NCBI GenBank assembly: GCA_025463925.1
Contig: JAODBK010000042.1
Coordinates: 92,786 to 156,785 of the forward strand
Direction: 5' to 3'
Source of the DNA: Acidimicrobiales bacterium
GTDB lineage: Bacteria > Actinomycetota > Acidimicrobiia > Acidimicrobiales > AC-14
Length of the DNA stretch: 64,000 nucleotides
Shown here: piece by piece, positions 1 through 10,298 of the stretch
How positions within the stretch are numbered: the stretch's first letter is position 1
Layout: every line of letters starts with the position of its first letter
The notes under the pieces: generated by a model
Seen by the model: only the letters and a program-made list of their open reading frames with translations
Databases searched by the model: none
Told to the model about the DNA's origin: nothing
Program-made: the position numbers and the translations under genes

Positions 1-1
1 A

Positions 2-1411
2 GCCGGTCTCCTGTGGGCCGCGCTGGTCGCGGCCGGCTGCTCCGGCTCGCACCCACCGCGGCTCGACCGCAGCCTGCCGGCGACATCGACGCCGACCGCG
101 TCGGTACCGGCATCGGCGCACCCGCGCGGTGGCGCGGCGCGGGTCGGTGTGTGGGAGGAACCTGACCCGTCGGCGCCGACTCTGGGCGGCGCCGCGGTGC
201 GCGCGCTCACGTTTCCGCAACTCTTCGTGGCCGCCCCCGACGGCTCGTGGCAGCCATCGCTGGTCGTGGCGGGCTCCGACACGCTCGCCGCCGACCATCG
301 GTCGGTGACGTTCGCGCTGGTGCCGGGCGCGGCCTGGTCCGACGGCACCGCGATCACCGCGTCCGATCTGCGGCGCTCGGCCGACACCCGGTTCGTCGCC
401 GGCGTCGACGAGCTCTCCGGCGGATCGGTCCGGGTGCGCTTCACCGGACCGCTCGGGCCGTCGGCCTGGCACCGGCTCTGGTCGGGCACCGACTCGGTCG
501 GACCGCCGGTGCCCGGTGTGTTCGGCGGGCCGTTCGTCGTCGCCTCGTACACCCCGGGCCTCGAAGTGGTGCTGCGCCGGAACGACCACTGGTACGGCCG
601 GGCCGCCGGCCCGTGGCTCGACGAGGTCCGGCTCGTGCTGGTGCCCGACGCCATCACCGCCCGACAGCTGCTCGCGCGCCGCGAGCTCGACGTCGTGATG
701 CCGCCGGCGGCCACGGTCCGTACCCCGCAATTGCGGACGATTCCCGGCGTGTCGGTCGCCGTTGCTCCGGCCGCCGCGACCGGTTGGACCGTCGTGCTGG
801 CGGTCAACCCCGACAAGGTCTCCGCGGTGGCGACGCGGGCCGCGCTGCTCGCAACGGTCGACCGGGCCGCGTTCGTGCGCACGTTGCTGGCCGGCGAGGC
901 CACGATCGCCGAGAGCGCGGCGTGGCCGTCGTCGGCCGGGTCGCCGTCCGCTTCCGACGTGCTGCCACTCGGGCGGGCCGACCCGATCGACCTGGTCGGC
1001 GAGAACGAGGAGCCGATGACCGCGCTGCTCCAGCGGTCCATGCAGCAGCGCGCCCGCCCGGCCGGCGGCGTGCTCGAGCTGCGCGACGCCGAGGCCGACC
1101 GCGTCGAGGGCTGGGTCGCGGGCGGGTCGTACGGCGCGGCCGTCGTGATGCGGTACGACGGACCATCGGTGTGCTGGACCTGCCGCTTCGCGACCCGCTA
1201 CCGCGACCTGGCGGCCGCCGCCGACGCCGACGTGCCCGGCGCGATCGACCGCTTGGAGGCTCGCCTCCGCGACGACGCGGTGTTCCTGCCGCTGTGGCGC
1301 CCCATCGCGGTCACCGCTTGGCGCGCCGGCCTCGAGGGCGTCCGGGCCAACGGCTACGCGCTGTCCGGCGCGTGGAACGCGTGGGAGTGGTGGCGGGGGA
1401 GCGAGGGCTAG
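2..1411 (+). CDS. ABC transporter substrate-binding lipoprotein, family 5 (5' end outside window)
   Basis: Extracytoplasmic solute-binding protein of the oligopeptide/dipeptide type (SBP family 5). The frame is already open at base 2 and reads through a hydrophobic stretch ending in LVAAGC (Cys codon 38-40), a plausible lipobox, so the start codon lies just before the window. 469 residues are visible. Family-like signatures are the 'RRNDHWYG...WLDEVRLVLVPD' region (about residues 195-220) followed by 'ARRELDVVMP', and 'ALLATVDRAAFVRTLLAG' (about 280-297). Somewhat short for the family (usually about 500 or more). No permease or ATPase gene of this class follows, so its partners are elsewhere or upstream. 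A family-level call; the substrate is unknown. Confidence 0.75.
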   Translation, partial: AGLLWAALVAAGCSGSHPPRLDRSLPATSTPTASVPASAHPRGGAARVGVWEEPDPSAPTLGGAAVRALTFPQLFVAAPDGSWQPSLVVAGSDTLAADHRSVTFALVPGAAWSDGTAITASDLRRSADTRFVAGVDELSGGSVRVRFTGPLGPSAWHRLWSGTDSVGPPVPGVFGGPFVVASYTPGLEVVLRRNDHWYGRAAGPWLDEVRLVLVPDAITARQLLARRELDVVMPPAATVRTPQLRTIPGVSVAVAPAAATGWTVVLAVNPDKVSAVATRAALLATVDRAAFVRTLLAGEATIAESAAWPSSAGSPSASDVLPLGRADPIDLVGENEEPMTALLQRSMQQRARPAGGVLELRDAEADRVEGWVAGGSYGAAVVMRYDGPSVCWTCRFATRYRDLAAAADADVPGAIDRLEARLRDDAVFLPLWRPIAVTAWRAGLEGVRANGYALSGAWNAWEWWRGSEG

Positions 1412-1454
1412 AGTGACCAGCCGCCGAGTCCTCGGACCCGGCGTTGCAGCGCTC

Positions 1455-1541
1455 GCGGTGGTGGCGGAATAGGCAGACGCGCCAGCTTGAGGGGCTGGTG
1501 CCCGAAAGGGCGTGGGGGTTCAAGTCCCCCCCACCGCACCA
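1455..1541 (+). tRNA. tRNA-Leu (anticodon GAG)
   Basis: A cloverleaf can be drawn by hand. Acceptor arm GCGGTGG (1455-1461) pairs with CCACCGC (1531-1537). The anticodon stem CCAGC/GCTGG encloses loop TTGAGGG, giving anticodon GAG (Leu, CUC/CUU). A long class II variable arm (TGCCCGAAAGGGCGT) follows, as expected for tRNA-Leu. The T arm is GGGGG-TTCAAGT-CCCCC. The discriminator is A and CCA is encoded (1539-1541). It lies 43 bases after the binding-protein gene and 20 bases before a broken toxin-antitoxin locus, a typical island neighbourhood. Confidence 0.97.
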
Positions 1542-1560
1542 ATGTGATGTGGCGTGAAGC

Positions 1561-2063
1561 TCAGCGCCAAGTACGAGAAGCCGGGTCCCATTTTCGCCCC
1601 AACGCGTCGGCGCTGATTACGGGGTCGGCGAACGCCATGAATGCCGCGACGACGTCTGCGAAGGCCTCGGGCACCCGATCTTCGACCCGCTGCTTCCGCC
1701 GCCACGCCGCCCACTTCTGCTGGCCGATGTCGGCATAGCCGTCGAGGACGGCGGCGAGCGGTGCCAACTCGACGCCGCGGTGCTGCGCGACGTCACGGAC
1801 CGACCCGACGAGGGCGTCGCCGTCGATGGGGTGGTGGGCGGCGAGGCCGACGACGCTCATGAAGTCGCGCCAGCGGGCGTTCACGGTGCCGCGTGCGACG
1901 GCGGTGACGATCTTCTCCGCGTGCACCATCTCGAGCGGGTAGCCCTTGACACCGATCTCGCCACCGAGCAGCCGTGGTATGCGCACCTCTTCGGGTTGGC
2001 TCGCGCCTCCTTCTGCAGCTCGATGTACGCGCGGCCGGAGGTGGAGTCGCGCGACGGGGTCAA
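1561..2063 (-). pseudogene. AbiEii/AbiGii-type nucleotidyltransferase toxin, internally deleted
   Basis: Remnant of the toxin of a type IV AbiE system. The original start looks like TTG at 2063-2061, overlapping the antitoxin stop as TTGA. About 25 codons of a normal N-terminus (SRDSTSGRAYIELQKEAR) can be read. The sequence then jumps, in a different frame, to the C-terminal part beginning at about 1986 (GGEIGVKGYPLEMVHAEK, then a family-like RWRDF and WAAWRRKQR tail). The middle, which should hold the nucleotidyltransferase GS...D.D core, is missing (roughly 100 or more residues by recall of the family). Residual ORF 141 aa. An out-of-frame internal deletion explains this best; the product should be inactive. 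Confidence 0.8.
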
Positions 2064-2668
2064 AGGAGGACCTGGAGCGCGGAGCGCAAGGGCGCCTCGG
2101 CGCCCTTGAACTCGCGGGCCATGGTGATCAGTTGGCCCGGGTTGCGACCGTGCGGGGTCAGCCACCGGCGCAGGGCCTCCCATGCAAGCTCCGAGCCTTG
2201 GTTGTGCCGGAGCCGGACCAGATCGATGAGGGATCGCTCTGCCGAGTAGATGCCAAGTGGCCGCCGGGCGCCAACATCGAAGGTGTCCCGCCCGATGTCG
2301 AAGGTGCTGCGGTCGAACTGGTGTAGCCGGTGGGGCGCTTGCAACTTCGGCCGGGTCTCGCCACGAGGGATGGCAATGTCGATGGAAGCCGGGATGGCAT
2401 CAATGAGGTCGTGGTGGGCCAGTGCCGTTTCCAGGCACAGCGTCGCTCGGGTGACCCGCTCTGCGATCTCGATGAGGTCGAGGTCGGCCGCGGGGGCATC
2501 TGCCCACCGGTAGAGGCCGCGGCCCAGGGTGATGAGCTCGCCGGTGTCCCGAAGGGCGTAAAGCCGGCGGTCGGAAAGCCCCTGGCTCGTGGCCTCGCTG
2601 TAGGTGAACAGGTCACCCAGGCGCTCACGCAACGTGCGTCTCTCAGCGATCTCCACGGAGGAAAGCAT
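2060..2668 (-). CDS. AbiEi-family type IV antitoxin
   Basis: 202 residues with the AbiEi organisation: an N-terminal winged-helix segment (about residues 8-50, ending 'LITLGRGLYRW') and a C-terminal antitoxin domain (conserved 'ETALAHHDL', 'YSAERSLIDLVRLRH' and 'AWEALRRWL' stretches). In AbiE systems this protein represses the operon and counters the nucleotidyltransferase toxin AbiEii. The partner toxin just downstream is deleted while this gene appears intact. ATG at 2668 is chosen; a GTG two codons earlier (2674) is also possible. Upstream 2675-2753 holds no gene. Confidence 0.85.
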   Translation of the reverse strand: MLSSVEIAERRTLRERLGDLFTYSEATSQGLSDRRLYALRDTGELITLGRGLYRWADAPAADLDLIEIAERVTRATLCLETALAHHDLIDAIPASIDIAIPRGETRPKLQAPHRLHQFDRSTFDIGRDTFDVGARRPLGIYSAERSLIDLVRLRHNQGSELAWEALRRWLTPHGRNPGQLITMAREFKGAEAPLRSALQVLL

Positions 2669-2753
2669 ACCCACCGATGCCGGGTCTGTGTAGGATGTCC
2701 TCCGGAGTCACCTCCTGGCGACCGATGTGCCGCACCGTCCGCGAGATGTCCGC

Positions 2754-3353
2754 CTACGTGGCGGGCAACTCGCGAAAGGTCGGGCCGGTCGTGGCGCGGA
2801 TGAGCGCGCCGGCCGCCAGGGTGATGACGACGCCGAGCAGGAGCGTGCCGGCGTAGAGGCCGAGGGGGGCGCGGGTCACCGCCGGGCCGCCGTCGCTCGG
2901 GACGCGGAGCGCCGGGTCGGCGGCATCCACGCCGATGACGCGCCAGATGCCGTCGGACCGTTGGAGCGTGAGCACGCGGCGGCCGGTCGAGCCCTCGACC
3001 GCCTCGCGGTACTCCACCTTCAACGGGACACGGGCGACGTCGAGCATGACGAGGTCGGCCTTGCCGACCTCGAGTGCGGTGAACGCGCTCTTCTTGTGGT
3101 GGTTCACCGACAGGTCCACGAGGTTGCCGACCAGCTCGACGTCGCCGTGCGCGGCGATGCGTTTGCGGGCGTCGGTGCCGACCCCCTTGCGGGTGATGTC
3201 GCTGACCGCAGTGACCCAACGCTCGGCGACGCCCTCGACGCGGGCCTTGCGGGTGCCGAACGCGCCGATGAGCCCGCCGATCAGCACGAAGCCGATGAGC
3301 ACCGCCAGCAGCACGACGCGGTACGTCCGCCGGAACCGCTGGTCGGGCGTCAC
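2754..3353 (-). CDS. Unknown protein with two membrane segments
   Basis: 199 residues, not recognised. An N-terminal hydrophobic helix (about residues 12-32, VVLLAVLIGFVLIGGLIGAF) is followed by a soluble domain of about 125 residues rich in charged residues. Near the C-terminus is a second hydrophobic stretch (about 168-190, LGLYAGTLLLGVVITLAAGALI). The GTG start overlaps the stop of the upstream MFS gene as GTGA, so the two are probably translationally coupled and the protein may work with that transporter. The soluble part (VERWVTAVSDIT ... SDGIWRVIGVDAADP) looks like a small extracytoplasmic sensor or accessory domain, but that is only an impression. Confidence 0.7.
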   Translation of the reverse strand: MTPDQRFRRTYRVVLLAVLIGFVLIGGLIGAFGTRKARVEGVAERWVTAVSDITRKGVGTDARKRIAAHGDVELVGNLVDLSVNHHKKSAFTALEVGKADLVMLDVARVPLKVEYREAVEGSTGRRVLTLQRSDGIWRVIGVDAADPALRVPSDGGPAVTRAPLGLYAGTLLLGVVITLAAGALIRATTGPTFRELPAT

Positions 3354-4714
3354 GCGGCGGCGTCCGCCAGGTCTTGACCCTTGGTCTCGGGTACGTACCG
3401 CCACACCAGCCAGAGCGTCGGGAGCTGGAGCAGCATCAGCAGGCTCACGGTGTCGCCGACGTTGCCGACCGCGCCGGTCGCGTGGTCGCCGAGGATGCCG
3501 ACCAGCGCAGGGCCGAACACGTAGCCGGCGATCTCGAAGACGTTGCGGATCCATGCCGCCGCCTGACCGCGCAGCTCGGTCGGGAACAGCTCGGTCGCGA
3601 AGGCACTCATCACCGGTCCCATGCCGAGACCGAAGAACACCGCCAGCAGCAGCGCGACGAACGACACTGGCTTCGAGCTGACCTGGAAGAGGAGGATCGA
3701 GAACGCGATGCCGCCGCTGAAGTACACCATCGCCGTCGGTCGCCGGCCCCAACGCTCCATGGCCCGGCCGCACACGTAGTAGCCGAGGCAGCCCAACCCG
3801 TACGCGCAGATGATGAAGACCGCGACCTCGGCGGAGGTGAAGCCGCGCTCGCGTTCGGCGTAGAAGGCCCACCACGCCGTCGACCCGTACAGCGGGATCG
3901 AGCGCAGCATGTGCATCAATCCGACGAGGAGGATGTTGCGGCGCGACGACGTGCGCCACGGTTCCAACATGCTCGGCTTCCGTTCCTCGTGGATCCTCCC
4001 GGCCTTCACCGCCTCGAAGCGACGCGTCTCGCGGAGCCGGCGCCGGAACACACTGAGCACCAGCAGCGGCGCCAGCCCGACGAGATAGAACGCGCGCCAC
4101 TCGAGCGGCCCGTCCTGGAGTCCGGCGCCGAGGAGGATGCCGACGACGATCGTGCCGAGCGCGCTGAACGTCAGCAACGTGCCGAGGGCCCGGGCTCGGC
4201 GCGCCACCGGGAACTCCTCGACGATCATCGTGACGCCGATGGCGTACTCGGCGCCGAGGAAGATCCGGCTGGCGAACTGGAAGAGCGCGAACGACCAGAT
4301 GTCCCAGCTCAACGCGGTGAGCGCGGTGAAGACGGTGTAGCCGACGACCGACCAGAGCAGCGTCGGCCGCCGGCCGAGGCGGTCCGACAGCCGGGCGACG
4401 AAGAAGGCGACGAACAGCCCGAGCTCGATCGGGATGCGGGTGATGCCGAGCACCGCCTCGCTCACGTGGAACGTGCTCTGGATGTTGGGCAGGAGGAGCG
4501 CCAGGATCGACGAGTCGTATCCCTCGAAGAACGCCGCCGAGACCAGCAAGAGGAGCAGGAGCTTGAGGTACCGCGGCCCCCATTCGAGGCCCGGGTCCCC
4601 GTCCAGCGGCGCGACCGACGGCCCCTCGAAATCGATGGGGAGGCCAGCGGGGGTCGGTGCGAGCACCCGCTCGTCGGTCGGCGCGGCGATTCGGGCCATA
4701 TGTCGGGAGTTCAT
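3350..4714 (-). CDS. Major facilitator superfamily transporter
   Basis: 454 residues with the MFS 12-helix pattern. Motif A appears as 'ARLSDRLGRRPTLL' after helix 2 (about residues 108-121) and a related 'RWGRRPTAM' after helix 8. 'PTELRGQAAAW' follows helix 10, and the C-terminal 'VPETKGQDL' is typical of the sugar/metabolite-transporter branch. The cytoplasmic N-terminus is about 50 residues. It is first in a two-gene unit with the downstream membrane protein (4-base overlap). ATG at 4714 is used; ATG at 4699 is an alternative. The substrate cannot be told from sequence. Confidence 0.85.
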   Translation of the reverse strand: MNSRHMARIAAPTDERVLAPTPAGLPIDFEGPSVAPLDGDPGLEWGPRYLKLLLLLLVSAAFFEGYDSSILALLLPNIQSTFHVSEAVLGITRIPIELGLFVAFFVARLSDRLGRRPTLLWSVVGYTVFTALTALSWDIWSFALFQFASRIFLGAEYAIGVTMIVEEFPVARRARALGTLLTFSALGTIVVGILLGAGLQDGPLEWRAFYLVGLAPLLVLSVFRRRLRETRRFEAVKAGRIHEERKPSMLEPWRTSSRRNILLVGLMHMLRSIPLYGSTAWWAFYAERERGFTSAEVAVFIICAYGLGCLGYYVCGRAMERWGRRPTAMVYFSGGIAFSILLFQVSSKPVSFVALLLAVFFGLGMGPVMSAFATELFPTELRGQAAAWIRNVFEIAGYVFGPALVGILGDHATGAVGNVGDTVSLLMLLQLPTLWLVWRYVPETKGQDLADAAA

Positions 4715-4836
4715 TCGACGCCCGGGCGGTCGTGCCTGCTGGATCGAGCCACGGTCGATGGCCCGGGCAACCGGGCCTGACCGACAGGAGACCTGCCCGA
4801 AGGACTAGAACTGTTGACCAGTCAGAAATCGGCTCA

Positions 4837-6325
<1,489 letters not shown>

Positions 6326-6335
6326 GGGCCTGGTC

Positions 6336-8249
6336 GTGCACAGCTTCATGCCCTACGTCGTGGTCGGCATCATCCTCGGCTGCCTGTACGCGTTGACGGC
6401 CTGCGGGCTGGTCGTGACGTACCAGACGTCGGGCATCTTCAACTTCGCGCACGGTGCCATCGGCATGTTCATGGCGTTCACGTACTGGCAGCTCTCGGGC
6501 GGTTGGGGCCTGCCGTGGCCCGTCGCGTTGCTGCTCGTGCTGCTGGTCCTCGCGCCACTCCTCGGAGCCGCCATCGAGCGCTTGGCCATCCGCCCGTTGT
6601 ACGGCGCCTCGCTCGGCGTGACCCTCGCAGTCACCCTCGGGCTGCTGCTGTTCCTTCTCGGCCTGGCCGACGCGATCTGGAAGCCCACCATCACCCGGCG
6701 GCTGCCCGAGATCCTCCCCGGTCACCAGGTCAAGCTCTTCGGCGTGGTCGTGACGTACTACGAGATCCTGGTGCTGGTGATCTCGGTCGCGGCCGCGGCC
6801 GGCCTCCGCCTGCTCTTCACCCGCACCCGCGCCGGCATCACCATGCGGGCGGTCGTCGACGACCGTGACCTGACGTCGCGTTCGGGCGCCAACCCGGCCC
6901 GCTCGGCCCAGCTGAGCTGGGCGCTCGGCGCGTCGATCGCGGCCCTTGCCAGCATCCTCATCGCACCGCTGCAGAACTTCGACCAGTTCAACCTCACGAT
7001 CCTCGTCATCACCGGCTACGCGGCGGCGGTGGTCGGACGGCTCAAGCACCTCCCGCTGACGGTGGCGGGCGCGATGGCACTCGGCCTGCTCCAGTCGTTC
7101 GCGGTCGGCAAGCTCCCGAACCGATGGTTGTCGGACGTGGCACCCGTCCTCCCGATGGCCTTGCTCTTCGGGGCCTTGGTCGTCTTGCGCCCGGCCAGGC
7201 TCGAAGCGGTTCGGCTCAAGCTCGGTCGGGACCGTCAGACGATGGGCGTGAGACCCTCGATGGTGCTGGCGGTCGCGTTCGTGCTGGGGTCGTGGGTGGT
7301 TGGCCAGATGTTGTCGCCGGGCAACCTGCTCACCTTCGGTCACGGCATCGTGCTGGGGATCGTGATGCTGTCGTTGGTGCTCCTCACCGGCTATGGCGGG
7401 CAGGTTGCGCTGTGCCAGATGACGTTCGCCGGCTTCGGGGCCTACTTCATGGGCAAGTACGGCGGGTCGGGCGGCTCGCTCTTCGGTCTCGCCGGGGCGG
7501 TGCTGTTCCCGGCGGCCGCGGGCACACTGCTCGCACTGCTGGTGCTCCGGCTGCGGGGCATCTACCTGGCGCTGTCGACGCTGGCATTCGCCTACGCCAT
7601 GGAGTCGCTGTTCTTCAATCACCAACTCGGGTACGGCGGCAGTCTCCGGGTGTCTCGATTCGTGGCCCATTCGCAGCGGGCATTCCTCGTCGAGGTGTCG
7701 ATAGTGTTCGCACTGGTGGCGCTCGCCGTGCTCGCCATCAAACGGGGCGCATTCGGCCGGCGACTGTCGGCGATGAACGACAGCTCGATCGCGTGTGTGT
7801 CGCTCGGCATGGATGTCACCGGGACGAAGGTGGCCGCCTTCACGATTGCGGCCGGCATCGCCGGTCTCGGCGGGGCGATGTACGGCGGCTGGCAGGGGAT
7901 CGTCGGACCGAACGACTTCGCCATGTTGACCAGCCTGCTGCTCCTCCTGACGCTGGCGGTGGCGGGCATCAACGTCGTGCTGGGCGCGACCTTCGCGGCG
8001 CTCTACCTGGCGATCGCACCGATCATCGAGCGCCACACCCTGGCCAACTTCACGTACCTGACCGTCGGGCTGGGGTCGATCCTGCTCGGCCGCTTCCCGG
8101 ACGGCGTCGCCGGGGGCCTGTCGACCGCGGCCGACAGAGTGCGTTCGCTCAGGCGTCGCGAGAACCGCCGGCTCGACTCGGTCGTGGCCGGCGACGCGGT
8201 CACCGCCGGCTTCGGCGAGGAGGTGGACGTTGTCGGTCTCGCCCGCTGA
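6336..8249 (+). CDS. Fused LivH-LivM branched-chain-type ABC permease
   Basis: 637 residues that join the two permease subunits normally encoded separately. The LivH part (about 1-295) has 'GLVVTYQTSGIFNFAHGAIG' near its N-terminus and 'RTRAGITMRAVVDDRDLTSRSG' as the cytoplasmic ATPase-coupling loop. After a linker the LivM part (about 305-600) has 'LTGYGGQVALCQMTFAGFGA' and a second coupling loop 'GAFGRRLSAMNDSSIACVSLG'. Many membrane segments. GTG at 6336 lies 10 bases after the binding-protein stop; ATG at 6348 is an alternative. The 3' end overlaps livF by 20 bases. No separate LivG ATPase is present nearby. Confidence 0.9.
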   Translation: MHSFMPYVVVGIILGCLYALTACGLVVTYQTSGIFNFAHGAIGMFMAFTYWQLSGGWGLPWPVALLLVLLVLAPLLGAAIERLAIRPLYGASLGVTLAVTLGLLLFLLGLADAIWKPTITRRLPEILPGHQVKLFGVVVTYYEILVLVISVAAAAGLRLLFTRTRAGITMRAVVDDRDLTSRSGANPARSAQLSWALGASIAALASILIAPLQNFDQFNLTILVITGYAAAVVGRLKHLPLTVAGAMALGLLQSFAVGKLPNRWLSDVAPVLPMALLFGALVVLRPARLEAVRLKLGRDRQTMGVRPSMVLAVAFVLGSWVVGQMLSPGNLLTFGHGIVLGIVMLSLVLLTGYGGQVALCQMTFAGFGAYFMGKYGGSGGSLFGLAGAVLFPAAAGTLLALLVLRLRGIYLALSTLAFAYAMESLFFNHQLGYGGSLRVSRFVAHSQRAFLVEVSIVFALVALAVLAIKRGAFGRRLSAMNDSSIACVSLGMDVTGTKVAAFTIAAGIAGLGGAMYGGWQGIVGPNDFAMLTSLLLLLTLAVAGINVVLGATFAALYLAIAPIIERHTLANFTYLTVGLGSILLGRFPDGVAGGLSTAADRVRSLRRRENRRLDSVVAGDAVTAGFGEEVDVVGLAR

Positions 8250-8988
8250 GCTCCAGGCGCTCGACATCGGCGCCGACCCGGCCATTGCGGCGCTCGAGGT
8301 GTACCACCTGCGGGCCGGCTACGGCCGCGTGGAAGTGCTGCACGGGGTGAACCTCGTCCTCCCGCGCGGGTCGGTGCTCGCCCTGCTCGGGCCGAACGGC
8401 GCCGGAAAGACGACGTTGCTCAACTGCGCGTCGGGCATCCTGCGGCCGACCTCGGGCTGCGTGCACATCGCCGGGCTGCACGTCAACGACGTCGCGCCCG
8501 ACGCGTTCGCGCGCGCCGGGGTGTGCAGCATTCCCGAAGGCCGCGGCGTCTTTCCCAACCTCACCGTCAACGAGAACCTCCGCGTCTTCTCCCACGCCGG
8601 CAACATCCCGTACGGGCTCGTGCAGGAGCGGGCGTTCACCCGGTTCCCGCGGCTGAAGGACCGGGGCGGCCAGATGGCGGCGACGCTCTCGGGTGGTGAG
8701 CGGCAGATGCTGTCGATGAGCCGGGCGTTCGTCGCCGAGCCGGCGGTCATGCTGCTGGACGAGATCTCGATGGGCCTGGCCCCGCTGATCGTGGCCGAGC
8801 TGTACGACCTCGTCGGTCAGTTGGCCGCGGACGGCATCGCCATCCTGCTGGTCGAGCAGTTCGCCACGCTGGCGTTGAAGGTCGCCGACTATGCCGCGGT
8901 GATGCGGCAGGGGCGGATCGACATCGTGGGCGATCCTGACGAGGTCGCCGATCACCTGTCGGGCGCGTACCTGGGGGAGATGAGATGA
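8230..8988 (+). CDS. livF: Branched-chain-type ABC transporter ATP-binding protein (LivF)
   Basis: 252 residues, cytoplasmic ATPase. Walker A is GPNGAGKT (about residues 55-62). The LivF-typical 'CSIPEGRGVFPNLTVNENL' follows the Q-loop region. The signature is LSGGERQML (about 155-163), Walker B is 'AVMLLDEISMGLAP' and the switch His is replaced by Gln in 'LLVEQFATLAL', as is usual in LivF. The TTG start is supported by GAGGAGG about 8 bases upstream and lies inside the permease 3' end. Walker B reads DE-I rather than the commoner DE-P. It is the only ATPase in the operon. Confidence 0.9.
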   Translation: MSVSPAELQALDIGADPAIAALEVYHLRAGYGRVEVLHGVNLVLPRGSVLALLGPNGAGKTTLLNCASGILRPTSGCVHIAGLHVNDVAPDAFARAGVCSIPEGRGVFPNLTVNENLRVFSHAGNIPYGLVQERAFTRFPRLKDRGGQMAATLSGGERQMLSMSRAFVAEPAVMLLDEISMGLAPLIVAELYDLVGQLAADGIAILLVEQFATLALKVADYAAVMRQGRIDIVGDPDEVADHLSGAYLGEMR

Positions 8989-10298
8989 CACACTTCGGTC
9001 GCCGGGTGTCGGCGTTCGCCGCGGCCCTGCTGCTCACCGCGGCGTGGCCGCTGATGCTGGCGCCGACGCCGGCAGCCGCAGCAGACTTCACCTTCCAGTC
9101 GGTCGCGCAGGCGCCGGTGTTCCAGATCACCGAGGACCACGCCAGCGCGTCGTTCCACCCTGAAGGTGACGGTGACTACAACTACGCCGAAGCCGACCTC
9201 GGGTCGCAGGGAGGTCACGCCCTGGCGGCGGTGGTCTGGCCGGGCGCCGCCGGTGGTCACGCCGGCTCGCTGGTCCAGCTGCTCGGCGGCCCCAGCCAGG
9301 CCGAAGCGTTGAACGACCCGGCGAAGGCCGAAGCCGGCACCGGCTCCGGCGAGGAGTCGTCGTGCTGCCCCGCCGGCGTCGGCAAGCAGACGACCGCGTC
9401 GGTGAAGCCGCCCGGCCCGACGGCCGACACCAACCTCGCCGGCGGCGGCATCGGCGGCGGCGGCTCGGTCGGCAACTCCGCCTCTCATGCCCAGGTGACG
9501 ATCGACGCCAACAACGTGCTGAACGCGGTGGCCAGCTCGGCCGCGTCCGGCATCAACATCGCCGACGTCTTCAAGGTGGGGTCGGTCACGTCGTCGGCGA
9601 CTGCCACGAGTGTCGACGGCGCGACGCCGAAGCTGGCCGGGGCCACCGTGTACAACGACGTCAAGATCGCCGGCCAGGAGGCCTACGTCGACGGCAACGG
9701 CGTCCACGTCGGCAAGCCCGGCAAGCCGGCCGGGTCGGAGACGCTCGGTCTCGTCAACCAGGCGCTGAAGAACTTCGGCATGACGATCTATTACACCGAT
9801 TCGACGACGATCACTCTCGGGTCGACGCAGTACTTCTACGCCGGATCGGTGATCGTGTTCTGGCAGCCGCCGCAGAGCGGTGAGACGTTCACCGTCTCGA
9901 TCGGCGGTGCCGCCGTCGGGATGGCGATCACACCGGGTTCGGCGAACTCGCCGACGGTGGACCTGCCGGCGGTGCCCGATGTGCCGGCGTCACCGGCGGC
10001 GCCGACAGCGTCGCTCCCGACCGATGCCGGCACGACCGCCGGCGTCGCGGCGTCACCGGCGCCGGCGGCCGTCGCCGGCACCATCAGCCAACCCGCCAAC
10101 CGCCCGGTCACTGCTGTCGACCCGTTGGCCGCGGTGAAGACCCGCGGCATCGGGGCCGGACCGATCATCGTGCTCGGGCTGCTCGGCATCGCCGCGGCGT
10201 TCGCCGGCCCGCGCCTGCCCGGCCTGCTCAGCGCGGCGTGGAAGCCGGGCTGCGAGCTGGAGCGTCTCCGTCAAGCCCAACTCAGGAGTCGACAATGA
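8985..10298 (+). CDS. Secreted, C-terminally membrane-anchored protein of unknown function
   Basis: 437 residues, not recognised. A signal peptide is clear (about residues 1-33, ending PTPAAAADF). The mature part is rich in Gly, Ala, Ser and Thr with a 'GGGIGGGGSVGNSA' stretch, then a beta-rich domain (about 170-320). A Pro/Ala linker (about 325-365) follows. A single C-terminal hydrophobic helix (about 389-412, PIIVLGLLGIAAAF) with a short basic tail suggests anchoring in the membrane. Its ATG overlaps the livF stop (ATGA), so it belongs to the transporter operon. One Cys pair, SSCCPAG, is notable. Confidence 0.75.
   Translation: MTHFGRRVSAFAAALLLTAAWPLMLAPTPAAAADFTFQSVAQAPVFQITEDHASASFHPEGDGDYNYAEADLGSQGGHALAAVVWPGAAGGHAGSLVQLLGGPSQAEALNDPAKAEAGTGSGEESSCCPAGVGKQTTASVKPPGPTADTNLAGGGIGGGGSVGNSASHAQVTIDANNVLNAVASSAASGINIADVFKVGSVTSSATATSVDGATPKLAGATVYNDVKIAGQEAYVDGNGVHVGKPGKPAGSETLGLVNQALKNFGMTIYYTDSTTITLGSTQYFYAGSVIVFWQPPQSGETFTVSIGGAAVGMAITPGSANSPTVDLPAVPDVPASPAAPTASLPTDAGTTAGVAASPAPAAVAGTISQPANRPVTAVDPLAAVKTRGIGAGPIIVLGLLGIAAAFAGPRLPGLLSAAWKPGCELERLRQAQLRSRQ

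Noticed and set aside
4805..4819. TAGAAC followed by TGTTGACC before the ABC binding-protein gene, like a half operator
   Set aside because: Only one half-site matches the TAGAAC-N3-GTTCTA pattern, and the other half is not symmetric. Not enough to call an operator.
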